Shown: one piece after another, positions 8,215 through 16,120 of the stretch
How positions within the stretch are numbered: the stretch's first letter is position 1
Layout: each line of letters starts with the position of its first letter
Assembly: GCF_002078175.1 (NCBI RefSeq)
Contig: NZ_MWFK01000001.1
Coordinates: 3,100,001-3,164,000 of the forward strand
Direction: 5' to 3'
Length of the DNA: 64,000 nucleotides
Origin: Streptomyces sp. M41(2017)
GTDB lineage: Bacteria > Actinomycetota > Actinomycetes > Streptomycetales > Streptomycetaceae
Translations under genes and position numbers: made by a program
Notes under the pieces: generated by a model
What the model was told of the DNA's origin: nothing
What the model saw: only the letters and a program-made list of their open reading frames with translations
Database searches by the model: none

Positions 8215-8562
8215 TCAGTGGGCCAGGGTGCGTTCGCGGCGCACGGAGTACGCCACGAATCCCGCCCCGAGACCGAGGAACACCGTGCCGCCGACGACGT
8301 AGGGCGTCGTGTTCACGGCGCCGGTGTCGGCGAGTTGGGGCCCGGTGCCGTCGGAGGCCGTGTCCTGCGCGGTGCCGGACGGGGTGTCCGGCGTGGTGTC
8401 CGACGGCGGGGGAGTCGCGGTGCCGGCGGGCGCGGACGCCGGTGCCGACCCGCCCGGGGAGGACACGTCCGGGGTCGCGTTGGCGGACGGGACGAACCAG
8501 AGGGCACCCAGGAGGGTCCCCGCTGCGGTGGCGGTCAGCAACGATCGACGTGCGGCGGACAC
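8215..8562 (-). CDS. small sortase-anchored surface protein (LAxTG)
   Basis: A 115-residue exported protein. A Sec signal peptide (two arginines, hydrophobic core, cut after SANA at about 29) is followed by a 45-residue Pro/Ser/Thr-rich stretch, the sorting signal LADTG (77-81), a hydrophobic segment and a short basic tail VRRERTLAH. LAxTG is the class E sortase signal used in Streptomyces, so it should be covalently anchored to the cell wall. There is no folded ectodomain, so it may be a spacer or coat protein. GTG 8562 is chosen because the signal peptide starts there; AAGGGG lies 11 bases upstream. Confidence 0.85.
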   Translation of the reverse strand: MSAARRSLLTATAAGTLLGALWFVPSANATPDVSSPGGSAPASAPAGTATPPPSDTTPDTPSGTAQDTASDGTGPQLADTGAVNTTPYVVGGTVFLGLGAGFVAYSVRRERTLAH

Positions 8563-8659
8563 GAAATATCGATCCCCTTGTGGCGCTGGCGAATTGGCCG
8601 TGTGGGGCGATGCTAATGAAAGGCGCGGGTCGTGGGAAAGTCGCGTAACCCACGGGCCG

Positions 8660-8665
8660 TACGCT
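8660..8665 (+). promoter_or_regulatory. -10 element giving a probably leaderless mRNA
   Basis: TACGCT ends 7 bases before ATG 8673; no ribosome site precedes the start. No convincing -35 is present. Confidence 0.4.
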
Positions 8666-8672
8666 CCCTCCC

Positions 8673-9017
8673 ATGAGTACCCCTGAGACATCACAGTTTG
8701 TCCGGCTTCGTGTCGAACTGGTGCTGGAGATCGGTGACGCCGGCGCGGTCACCAAGGCCGCGCTCGGCCGGATCGCCGAGGACGAGGCCATGCCGGCGGA
8801 CGAACGGGCGCACGCCGAGAGCGCAGTGACGGAAGACACGGCGGAGGCCCTCGCCTATCTCGTCGATCCGTTCGACCTGGTCAGCGAGGTGCCGGGGACG
8901 GAACTCGCCCAGGCGTCGTGGAGCAGCGAGCCCATCGACTACGACCCCGATTCGCCTGATTGGGACCTCGACGAGGATGATGCGGACGAGGACGACGAGG
9001 AAGACGTGCGCGGCTGA
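8673..9017 (+). CDS. conserved hypothetical acidic protein
   Basis: A 114-residue soluble protein with a folded-looking N-terminus (VRLRVELVLEIGD, then two helices) and a strongly acidic tail of alternating Asp/Glu (DLDEDDADEDDEED). No catalytic motif is visible and I do not know the function. The start at ATG 8673 follows a TACGCT -10-like hexamer by 7 bases and has no ribosome site, suggesting leaderless translation. A strong terminator follows immediately, so it is monocistronic. Confidence 0.75.
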   Translation: MSTPETSQFVRLRVELVLEIGDAGAVTKAALGRIAEDEAMPADERAHAESAVTEDTAEALAYLVDPFDLVSEVPGTELAQASWSSEPIDYDPDSPDWDLDEDDADEDDEEDVRG

Positions 9018-9038
9018 CGCGGTTCGGGCGACAGGAGA

Positions 9039-9067
9039 CCCCGGGCGGCAACCACCGCCCGGGGTTT
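9039..9067 (+). terminator. terminator
   Basis: CCCCGGGCGG (9039-9048) pairs with CCGCCCGGGG (9055-9064) around a 6-base loop, followed by TTT. Confidence 0.85.
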
Positions 9068-9238
9068 CTCGTCTCCGTAGACGCACGGGCCACCTGCGTA
9101 CCGCACCGTCCGCATGCCCGGAGTGGTGTGCCCCACATTCCAGCGGGAAGTGGAACGGGACGAACCGGTCGTAGCGTTGACAGTCCTTACGGGGCTCTCG
9201 TGTCTTTTCGGGATTCGGCAACGATGGAGAAGCGTGTG

Positions 9239-10504
9239 ATGACGGACAGTAAGCGGCGCAAGGGTCTCATGACCGCGTCCGCACTGCTCGGCGGGGTGCT
9301 GGTGCTCTCTGCGTGCAGCGGAGGCGATGACGGCGGCGGCAAGGCCGGCGCATCGGACACCGGTGACGGAGCTTCGTCGCAGGCCAAGGTCGACGAGGCC
9401 GCGGCCAAGAAGACCTCCGAGGCCCAGATCAGGATCACGCCCAAGGACGGCTCCGACAACGCGTCGATCAACAACGGCACGGCGGTCACGGTCAGCAAGG
9501 GCAAGCTCACGTCCGTCACGATGCAGACCTCGACCGGCACCGCCGTCGCCGGTCGGATATCCGCGGACAAGAAGAGCTGGAAGCCCACCGCTCAGCTGAG
9601 CCGCGCGACCACGTACAAGATCGCCGCCGAGGCCGCCGACTCCTCGGGCCGCGTCGCCCACGAGAACGCGTCGTTCGCCACCGTCTCCCCGGCGAACAGC
9701 TTCATCGGCAACTTCACGCCGGAGGACGGCTCCACCGTCGGCGTCGGCATGCCGGTCTCGATCAACTTCGACAAGGCGATCACCAACAAGGCCGAGGTGC
9801 AGAAGGGGATCTCCGTCTCCTCCAGCAGCGGCCAGGAGGTCGTGGGGCACTGGTTCAGCGCCAACCGCCTGGACTTCCGCCCCGAGGACTACTGGACCGG
9901 CGGCTCCACCGTCACCCTGAAGCTGAACCTCGACGGTGTCGAGGGCGCGAACGGCGTGTACGGCGTGCAGCAGAAGACGGTCACCTTCAAGATCGGCCGC
10001 AACCAGGTCTCCGTCGTCGACGCCCAGACGAAGACGATGAAGGTCATGCACGACGGCAAGACGATCAAGAGCATCCCGATCTCGGCCGGTTCGCCGGAGA
10101 ACAAGACGTACCAGGGCCAGATGGTGATCTCCGAGAAGTTCAAGGAGACCCGGATGGACGGCTCGACCGTCGGCTTCAAGAACGACGACGGCAAGGGCGA
10201 GTACGACATCAAGGACGTGCCGCACGCGATGCGTCTGTCGAACTCCGGCACCTTCATCCACGGCAACTACTGGGGCGCGAAGTCCATCTTCGGCTCCGCC
10301 AACACCAGCCACGGCTGCGTCGGCATGTCCGACACGAAGGGCGCCGGCGACCCCAACACGCCTGCCGCGTGGTTCTACAACAACTCGCTGATCGGTGACG
10401 TCGTCGTCGTCAAGAACACCGGCGACAAGACGATCGCCCCGGACAACGGCCTCAACGGCTGGAACCTGGACTGGGCGGCCTGGAAGGCCGGTTCGGCCGT
10501 CTGA
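9239..10504 (+). CDS. lipoprotein L,D-transpeptidase
   Basis: A 421-residue exported enzyme that makes 3-3 cross-links in peptidoglycan. A lipobox (LVLSAC) follows a short basic-hydrophobic signal. Two Ig-like beta domains (about 45-240) precede the YkuD catalytic domain, which contains HGNYWG and SHGCVGM with catalytic His about 358 and Cys about 360. A C-terminal Trp-rich extension (GWNLDWAAW) is typical of actinobacterial Ldts. GGAG at 9226-9229 serves ATG 9239 (9-base gap) or GTG 9236; upstream in-frame starts lie before the signal peptide. Monocistronic, ending in a 20-bp hairpin. Confidence 0.93.
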   Translation: MTDSKRRKGLMTASALLGGVLVLSACSGGDDGGGKAGASDTGDGASSQAKVDEAAAKKTSEAQIRITPKDGSDNASINNGTAVTVSKGKLTSVTMQTSTGTAVAGRISADKKSWKPTAQLSRATTYKIAAEAADSSGRVAHENASFATVSPANSFIGNFTPEDGSTVGVGMPVSINFDKAITNKAEVQKGISVSSSSGQEVVGHWFSANRLDFRPEDYWTGGSTVTLKLNLDGVEGANGVYGVQQKTVTFKIGRNQVSVVDAQTKTMKVMHDGKTIKSIPISAGSPENKTYQGQMVISEKFKETRMDGSTVGFKNDDGKGEYDIKDVPHAMRLSNSGTFIHGNYWGAKSIFGSANTSHGCVGMSDTKGAGDPNTPAAWFYNNSLIGDVVVVKNTGDKTIAPDNGLNGWNLDWAAWKAGSAV

Positions 10505-10523
10505 TCCCGCCCGCACAGCACAC

Positions 10524-10566
10524 GCCGATGCGGCGGCGACCCCCACGGGGTCGCCGCCGCATCGGC
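10524..10566 (+). terminator. L,D-transpeptidase gene terminator
   Basis: A perfect 20-bp stem (10524-10543 with 10547-10566) and a 3-base CAC loop, 20 bases after the stop codon. Confidence 0.88.
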
Positions 10567-10683
10567 GTCCTCGGCGTTCTCGGAGGTCTCGCCGCATCGG
10601 CGTTCTCAAAGGTTTCCGGGCTCGGCCACAGCCTTCTCATCGTTCTTTTATTTCGGCCTTATCCCTTCATCACGCGCCGTACC

Positions 10684-10689
10684 TAGCTT
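10684..10689 (+). promoter_or_regulatory. -10 element giving a probably leaderless mRNA
   Basis: TAGCTT ends 6 bases before ATG 10696; no ribosome site is present before the permease gene. Confidence 0.4.
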
Positions 10690-10695
10690 GCGGCC

Positions 10696-12180
10696 ATGTT
10701 CTTCACCTACCTGAGGCGCGAACTGCGCCGCCGCAGAAAGGCGGCCCTCGTCGTCGCCTCCGGGCTCGCCCTGGGCATCGCCCTGGTCATCGTGGTCAGC
10801 TCCGTCTCCTCGGGCATGGAGAAGGCCCAGGGCAAGGTCCTCCAGTCGCTGTACGGGCTGGGGACCGACATGACGGTCACCAAGGCGGCCGAACCGGCCA
10901 CCAGCACCAGCCAGCGTCCTCGCTTCAACTTCGACGCGAACGACAACGGCTCCGACAAGAAGCAGAGCAGCGACCGCGTCATGGTCCAGGGCTTCCAGAC
11001 CCTCGCCTCCTCGACCGTCGCCAAGGTCGACACGCAGGAGGGCGTGGCGGACGCCGTCGGCGGGCTGAGCCTCCAGGTCATCCGGGTCAACGGCCAGTTC
11101 ACGCGCGGTCAGTTCCAGCAGGCCCCCGGTCAGCAGGGCGGCAACCGGCGCGGCGGTGCCCAGCCCTCGCCGCAGGGGACCGTCAAGGGCGGCGGCGCCG
11201 ACTTCGACGTCAACAACTACTCGGTCTACGGCACCGACGTCACCAAGCCCGCCCTGGGCCCGCTGACATCGTCGAAGATCACCAGCGGCCGCACGTTCAA
11301 GACCTCCGAGACGAACGCCAAGGTCGTCGTCGCGGACACCTCCTACGCCAAGGAGAAGAAGCTCAAGGTCGGCGGGACCGTCACCGTCAAGAGCGTCAAG
11401 TACACGATCATCGGCATCGCGACGCCGGACAGCGGTGACGCGGCCGCCAACCTGTACATGCCGCTCCAGCAGGCGCAGACGCTCAGCGACTCCAAGAACA
11501 AGGTCACGACGATCTACGTGAAGGCCTCGGACTCGCAGCAGATCTCCGGCGTCAAGAGCACCATCCAGAAGAACATCTCGGGCACCACGGTCACCACCTC
11601 CGCCGACCTCGCGGACACCGTCTCCGGCTCGCTGTCCACGGCCTCCGACCTCGCCTCGAACGTCGGCAAGTGGCTCTCGATCGCGGTGCTCGTGGCCGCG
11701 TTCCTGGTCGCGGGACTGCTCACCTCCTCCGCTGTCTCCCGCCGCGTGCGCGAGTTCGGCACCCTCAAGGCGCTCGGCTGGACGTCGAGCCGCGTGACCC
11801 GCCAGGTCGTCGGTGAGGCCGTCGTCAACGGCCTCGTCGGCGGCGTCCTCGGTATCGCGCTCGGTCTCGCGGGCGCCTACGTCGTCACCGAGATCAGCCC
11901 CAACCTCCAGGCACAGCTGGGGAGCACGGGCGGCGGAGGCGGCTTCGGCGGCGGCGGAGGCGGCGGCTTCGGAGGGGGCGGTGGCGGCGGTGGCTTCGGC
12001 GGCCCGGGCCGGCAGACCGCGTCCAAGGCCCTCGACGTCGCGCTCACCGCGCCCGTCAGCGTCAACACGATCGTCGTCGCGGTCGCCCTGGCCGTCGCCG
12101 GCGGTCTGATCGCCGGCGCCTTCGGCGGCTGGCGCGCCTCCCGGCTGCGCCCCGCGGACGCCCTGCGCCGCGTCGAATAA
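10696..12180 (+). CDS. ABC transporter permease (FtsX/MacB type)
   Basis: A 494-residue membrane protein: one N-terminal transmembrane helix (ALVVASGLALGIALVIVVSS), a large extracytoplasmic MacB-like domain (about 40-320), then three C-terminal helices with the FtsX-type segment REFGTLKALGWTSSRV. Such proteins work as mechanotransmitters or lipoprotein/peptide exporters with a MacB/LolD-type ATPase, which is the next gene (35 bases away). Between the second and third C-terminal helices sits an unusual loop of almost pure Gly-Phe (bases about 11930-12000), GGGGGFGG repeated. The start is leaderless-looking. Substrate unknown. Confidence 0.9.
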   Translation: MFFTYLRRELRRRRKAALVVASGLALGIALVIVVSSVSSGMEKAQGKVLQSLYGLGTDMTVTKAAEPATSTSQRPRFNFDANDNGSDKKQSSDRVMVQGFQTLASSTVAKVDTQEGVADAVGGLSLQVIRVNGQFTRGQFQQAPGQQGGNRRGGAQPSPQGTVKGGGADFDVNNYSVYGTDVTKPALGPLTSSKITSGRTFKTSETNAKVVVADTSYAKEKKLKVGGTVTVKSVKYTIIGIATPDSGDAAANLYMPLQQAQTLSDSKNKVTTIYVKASDSQQISGVKSTIQKNISGTTVTTSADLADTVSGSLSTASDLASNVGKWLSIAVLVAAFLVAGLLTSSAVSRRVREFGTLKALGWTSSRVTRQVVGEAVVNGLVGGVLGIALGLAGAYVVTEISPNLQAQLGSTGGGGGFGGGGGGGFGGGGGGGGFGGPGRQTASKALDVALTAPVSVNTIVVAVALAVAGGLIAGAFGGWRASRLRPADALRRVE

Positions 12181-12215
12181 GCCCCGCCGTACTCACGTAT
12201 CCCAGGAGTTGCACC

Positions 12216-12899
12216 ATGTACGAACTCAGAGGCGTCACCAAGCGCTATACGCGGGGCAAGGAGACCATCGACGCACTCGCCGGAATCGACCTCACGATCG
12301 GGGACGGCGACCGGCTCGTCATCCAGGGCCCCACCGGCGGCGGGAAGTCCACGCTCCTCCAGATGCTCGGCGGACTCGACCGCCCCACCGCCGGGAGCAT
12401 AGAACTCGACGGCACGGACATGGCGAAGCTGTCCGAGGCCAAGCTCACCCGGGTGCGCAGCGAGAACATCGGGTTCGTCTTCCAGAGCTTCAACCTGATC
12501 CCCACGCTCACCGCCCAGGAGAACGTCGAGACCGCGCTCGTACCGCTCGGCGTCAAGACGAAGCAGCGGCGTGAACGCGCCGCCGCCGCACTGGAGTCGG
12601 TGGGGCTCGCCGAGCGGCTCGGCCACCTGCCCGCCGAACTGTCGGGCGGCCAGCAGCAGCGCGTCGCGATCGCCCGCGCCCTCGTCAAGCAGCCCAAGGT
12701 GCTGCTCGCCGACGAGCCCACCGGCAACCTCGACGAGTCCATGCGCGACGAGATCATGGACGTGCTCGAAGCCATGTGGAAGGAGCACGGACTGACGTTC
12801 ATCATGGTCACCCACGACTCCTCGATCGCGAAGAAGGCCCCGCGCGTCGCGACGATCCGCAAGGGACGGATCACCGTCAAGGAGAACGCGAAGGCGTAG
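12216..12899 (+). CDS. ABC transporter ATP-binding protein (MacB/LolD type)
   Basis: A 227-residue ATPase with Walker A (GPTGGGKST), the Q-loop (FVFQSFNLIPTLT), the signature LSGGQQQRVAIARAL, Walker B (LLADEPTGNLD) and the H-loop (MVTHDSS). It matches the MacB/LolD/FtsE subfamily that pairs with FtsX-type permeases. GGAG lies 7 bases before ATG 12216. It forms an operon with the upstream permease. The monooxygenase-globin gene starts about 70 bases later and may be co-transcribed. Confidence 0.93.
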   Translation: MYELRGVTKRYTRGKETIDALAGIDLTIGDGDRLVIQGPTGGGKSTLLQMLGGLDRPTAGSIELDGTDMAKLSEAKLTRVRSENIGFVFQSFNLIPTLTAQENVETALVPLGVKTKQRRERAAAALESVGLAERLGHLPAELSGGQQQRVAIARALVKQPKVLLADEPTGNLDESMRDEIMDVLEAMWKEHGLTFIMVTHDSSIAKKAPRVATIRKGRITVKENAKA

Positions 12900-12967
12900 C
12901 GATGTGCTCGCAGCGAACGGGTCGCCGGAAGCCGGGCTTCCGGCGGCCGTTCGTGTTTCTGTGGGGT

Positions 12968-13738
12968 ATGACCGCATCGACCGTCGAATACGTCCGCTAC
13001 CGGATCCCCGAGGACCAGTCGGGCCCGTTCCTGGCCGCGTACACCCGCGCCGCCGTCCACCTTGCCGCCGCCCCCGAGTGCCTGGAGTACGAACTCGCCC
13101 GCAGCGAGGACGACTTCGAGAACTTCATCCTGCGGATCATCTGGACGTCGAGCGAGGCCCACCTGGAGGGCTTCCGGCAGTCCGACCGCTTCCAGGACTT
13201 CCTGGCCGAGATCGGCCCCTACGCCGGCGCCATCGAGGAGATGCGTCACTACAAGCCGACGGCCGTACGCGGTCAGGGATCCGCCGTCCCCACCCTGTAC
13301 GCCTGGGCGGGCGGCACCGAGGCGTTCAACCGCCTCACCGACGTGTTCTACGACAAGGTCCTCAAGGACGACCTCCTCGCCCCCCTCTTCGCCGACCTCG
13401 CGCCCGAGCACGCCGCCCACGTCGCCGCCTGGCTCGGCGAGGTCTTCGGCGGCCCCACGGACTACTCCGACACCCAGGGCGGGCACGGCCACATGGTCGC
13501 CAAGCACATGGGCAAGGGCATCACCGAGGCTCAGCGCCGCCGCTGGGTCAACCTCATCCAGGACGCGGCCGACGACGCCGGGCTGCCCACCGACGCCGAG
13601 TTCCGCTCCGCCTTCCTCGCCTACGTGGAGTGGGGCACGCGGCTGGCCGTCCTCTTCTCCGCCCCGGACGCGAGCCCGCCCGGAGAGCAGCCCGTGCCGC
13701 GGTGGACGTGGGGTGCCGCACCGCCGTACCAGCCGTGA
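12968..13738 (+). CDS. antibiotic-biosynthesis-monooxygenase / truncated haemoglobin fusion
   Basis: A 256-residue two-domain protein. Residues about 1-95 are an ABM-type ferredoxin-like dimerisation/oxygenase domain (VEYVRYRIPED, CLEYELARSED). Residues about 110-240 are a group II truncated haemoglobin (globin start LYAWAGG, B-helix FYDKVL, proximal His in MVAKHMGKGIT, Trp of the G helix in RRRWVNL). A chimera of this kind has been described from Streptomyces avermitilis. Likely roles are oxygen or nitric oxide chemistry coupled to oxidation of a small aromatic. ATG 12968 is chosen because the ABM fold begins there; ATG 12902, just after the ATPase stop, is an alternative. The last codons lie inside a terminator arm. 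Confidence 0.9.
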   Translation: MTASTVEYVRYRIPEDQSGPFLAAYTRAAVHLAAAPECLEYELARSEDDFENFILRIIWTSSEAHLEGFRQSDRFQDFLAEIGPYAGAIEEMRHYKPTAVRGQGSAVPTLYAWAGGTEAFNRLTDVFYDKVLKDDLLAPLFADLAPEHAAHVAAWLGEVFGGPTDYSDTQGGHGHMVAKHMGKGITEAQRRRWVNLIQDAADDAGLPTDAEFRSAFLAYVEWGTRLAVLFSAPDASPPGEQPVPRWTWGAAPPYQP

Positions 13739-13783
13739 CGGCGCGGAGCCGGGGCGACGGGCCGTCACGGCTGGTACGGCGGT
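13720..13783. terminator. bidirectional terminator, 23-bp perfect inverted repeat
   Basis: Bases 13720-13742 are the exact reverse complement of 13761-13783, with an 18-base loop. The left arm contains the last codons and the stop (13736-13738) of the globin fusion gene. The converging XRE gene ends at 13812, so the hairpin can serve both strands. Confidence 0.88.
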
Positions 13784-13811
13784 GTACTGGGATCGGCCTA
13801 CTGGGATCGCC

Positions 13812-14726
13812 CTACTGGGGTGAGGAGGCGCCCGCGCGGGTCGCGTCCGTGCCCCAGGACGCCAGCAGCCGCAGCGCCTCGGCCGACGGGGACCCCGGCT
13901 CCGCGTGGTACGTGACGAGGGCCAGCTCGGCGTCGTCCACCAGCCGGAACGACTCGTACTGCAGAGCGAGATCGCCCACCAGCGGATGCCGCAGCAGCTT
14001 CACCCCGTGGCTCTTCTCCTTCACGTCGTGCGTCGCCCACAGCCGGCGGAAGTCCTCGCTCTTCACCGACAGCTCACCGACCAGCGCCGACAGCCGCGGA
14101 TCGTCGGGATGGCAGCCCGCGTCCATCCGCAGATGACAGACGATGTCGATCGCCTTCTGCTCCCACTCCACGTACAGCTCGCGGTACTCGGGCCGCAGGA
14201 ACACCATCCGCGCCCAGTTCCGCTCCTGCGGCGGCAGCTCCGACCAGTCGCCGAACACGGCGGCCGCCATCCGGTTCCAGCACAGCAGGTCCGACCGCCG
14301 CCCGGTGATGTACGCGGGAACGCCGTCCATCGTGTCCAGCAGCTGGCGCAGCGCGCCCCGCACCTGCTGCGTCCGCGCGGTCTGCTTCTTCTTGTGCTGC
14401 TTGGGCTTCGCGAGGTGCGTCAGATGGTTGTGCTCGGCGTCCGACAGGCGCAGCGCCCGCGCGATCGCGTCCAGCACCTCCGCCGACACGTTCCGTCCGT
14501 TGCCCTGTTCCAGGCGCGTGTAGTACGCCACGGACACTCCGGCGAGCTGCGCCAGCTCCTCGCGGCGCAGTCCGGGCACCCGGCGGTGCCGCCCGAAGTC
14601 CGGCATCCCGACGTCCTGGGGCTTCAGCCGGGCCCGGCGGGTGCGCAGGAACTCGCTGAGTTCGGCACGTCGGTCCAGCGGCAGGCCCGCCTCACCGGCG
14701 GACCCCGCAGAGGGCTGTTCATCCAT
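13812..14726 (-). CDS. XRE-family regulator with MmyB-like ligand domain
   Basis: A 304-residue transcription factor. The N-terminal helix-turn-helix (LRREELAQLAGVSVAYYTRLEQG, with GRNVSAEVLDAIARAL) is followed by the MmyB-type C-terminal domain (PAYITGRRSDLLCWN, NWARMVFLRPEYREL, LLRHPLVGDLALQYE, LVTYHAEPGS), which binds a small hydrophobic ligand in characterised members. Proteins of this family usually control an adjacent divergent oxidoreductase, and a zinc alcohol dehydrogenase gene is divergent here. ATG 14726 starts just before the conserved LRTRRARL helix. No ribosome site is obvious. Confidence 0.88.
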   Translation of the reverse strand: MDEQPSAGSAGEAGLPLDRRAELSEFLRTRRARLKPQDVGMPDFGRHRRVPGLRREELAQLAGVSVAYYTRLEQGNGRNVSAEVLDAIARALRLSDAEHNHLTHLAKPKQHKKKQTARTQQVRGALRQLLDTMDGVPAYITGRRSDLLCWNRMAAAVFGDWSELPPQERNWARMVFLRPEYRELYVEWEQKAIDIVCHLRMDAGCHPDDPRLSALVGELSVKSEDFRRLWATHDVKEKSHGVKLLRHPLVGDLALQYESFRLVDDAELALVTYHAEPGSPSAEALRLLASWGTDATRAGASSPQ

Positions 14727-14824
14727 ACGTCCAGTATTCCCGGTCGTACGCCGAGGAGCCTGACCCCGCCAGTAGTAGGACCAGCGAACGTACGCAGAGC
14801 CGTGACCTGGGTGAATCCCGGGAG

Positions 14825-14852
14825 ATCGGGCACGCTTGAAACCGTGCCCGAT
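14825..14852 (+). promoter_or_regulatory. 10-bp perfect inverted repeat in the ADH leader
   Basis: ATCGGGCACG (14825-14834) and CGTGCCCGAT (14843-14852) flank an 8-base spacer, 55 bases upstream of the ADH start and in the XRE-ADH divergent region. It could be the XRE operator or a leader hairpin. Confidence 0.5.
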
Positions 14853-14907
14853 GCAAGGAACCGGACAGCCGGGCACCGTACAGACCACTCCCGAGGAGAA
14901 CCCCGGC

Positions 14908-15948
14908 ATGACCACAGTCGCTGCGTACGCCGCTCCCGCCGCCAAGGCTCCGCTGGAGCGCACCACCATCGAGCGTCGCGAGGTGGGCGAGCACGACGTC
15001 CTGATCGACATCAAGTTCGCCGGCATCTGCCACTCCGACATCCACCAGGCCCGTGAGGGCTGGGGCGAGGCCATCTTCCCGATGGTCCCCGGCCACGAGA
15101 TCGCCGGCATCGTCTCCGAGATCGGCTCCGGCGTGACCAAGTTCAAGGTCGGCGACCGGGTCGGCGTCGGCTGCATGGTCGACTCCTGCCGCGAGTGCGA
15201 GAACTGCGAGGCGGGCCTGGAGCAGTACTGCCTCAAGGGCAACGTCGGCACGTACAACGCCGTCGGCAAGGACGGCGCGCCCACCTACGGCGGCTACTCC
15301 GAGAAGATCGTCGTCGACGAGAAGTACACCCTGCACATCCCCGAGGGCATCTCCCTCGACGTGGCCGCGCCGCTGCTCTGCGCCGGCATCACCACGTACT
15401 CCCCGCTCAAGCACTGGAACGCGGGCCCCGGCAAGAAGGTCGCCGTCCTCGGCATGGGCGGTCTCGGCCACATGGGCGTCAAGATCGCGCACGCGCTCGG
15501 CGCCGAGGTCACGGTCCTCTCCCAGTCGCTGCGCAAGAAGGACGACGGCCTGAAGCTGGGCGCCGACCACTACTACGCGACCAGCGACCCGAAGACCTTC
15601 GAGGAGCTGCGCGGCACCTTCGACGTGATCCTCTCCACCGTCTCCGCGCCGCTGGACCTGGACGCCTACCTGTCCCTGCTGCGCACGGACGGCGCCTTCG
15701 TGAACGTGGGCGCGCCGGAGGAGCCGGTCCGGCTCAACCTGTTCTCCGTGATCGGCGGCCGCAAGACCCTCGCGGGCTCCGGCATCGGCGGCATCCAGGA
15801 GACCCAGGAGATGCTGGACTTCTGCGCCGAGCACGGCTTCGGCGCGGAGATCGAACTGATCGCCGCGTCCGAGATCAACGAGGCCTACGAGCGGGTGCTG
15901 GCGAGCGACGTCCGCTACCGCTTCGTGATCGACACGGCCACCATCTAG
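14908..15948 (+). CDS. zinc-dependent alcohol dehydrogenase (CAD/YahK type)
   Basis: A 346-residue medium-chain dehydrogenase/reductase acting on alcohols or aldehydes with NAD(P). Catalytic zinc ligands are visible (ICHSDIH with Cys 41, GHE at 62-64, and a later Cys in LLCAGIT). Structural zinc cysteines are at about 94, 97, 100 and 108. The Rossmann motif is [10 protein letters not shown]. These are CAD-subfamily features, often NADP(H)-linked aldehyde reductases. AGGAG lies 9 bases before ATG 14908. It is divergent from the XRE regulator, which probably controls it, and ends in a strong palindrome. Confidence 0.94.
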   Translation: MTTVAAYAAPAAKAPLERTTIERREVGEHDVLIDIKFAGICHSDIHQAREGWGEAIFPMVPGHEIAGIVSEIGSGVTKFKVGDRVGVGCMVDSCRECENCEAGLEQYCLKGNVGTYNAVGKDGAPTYGGYSEKIVVDEKYTLHIPEGISLDVAAPLLCAGITTYSPLKHWNAGPGKKVAVLGMGGLGHMGVKIAHALGAEVTVLSQSLRKKDDGLKLGADHYYATSDPKTFEELRGTFDVILSTVSAPLDLDAYLSLLRTDGAFVNVGAPEEPVRLNLFSVIGGRKTLAGSGIGGIQETQEMLDFCAEHGFGAEIELIAASEINEAYERVLASDVRYRFVIDTATI

Positions 15949-16024
15949 CCGCGTCCTCCAGCCACGTCCTCGGAGACCGGCGAGCCCGCTGGGGCCCGCC
16001 GCCGTTCCTGACCCCCGTCAGCCT

Positions 16025-16060
16025 GGGCGCCGATCCGGTCGTACGACCGGATCGGCGCCC
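16025..16060. terminator. perfect 36-base palindrome between convergent genes
   Basis: GGGCGCCGATCCGGTC, GTAC, then the exact complement. The palindrome sits between the ADH stop (15948) and the end of the convergent AraC gene (16121), so it can terminate both. Confidence 0.85.
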
Positions 16061-16120
16061 TCGCGCTGCCTACGCGCGGCGGTACCACCTCGGGACGCGA
16101 CGCGTGTCCCGACCGGCGGC

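Noticed and set aside
9128..9238. Extended start of the L,D-transpeptidase
   Set aside because: It would bury the lipoprotein signal; GGAG lies before 9239.
14624..14833. Short alternative frame starting MPDLPG between the XRE and ADH genes
   Set aside because: It overlaps the XRE N-terminus out of frame and includes the regulatory dyad.
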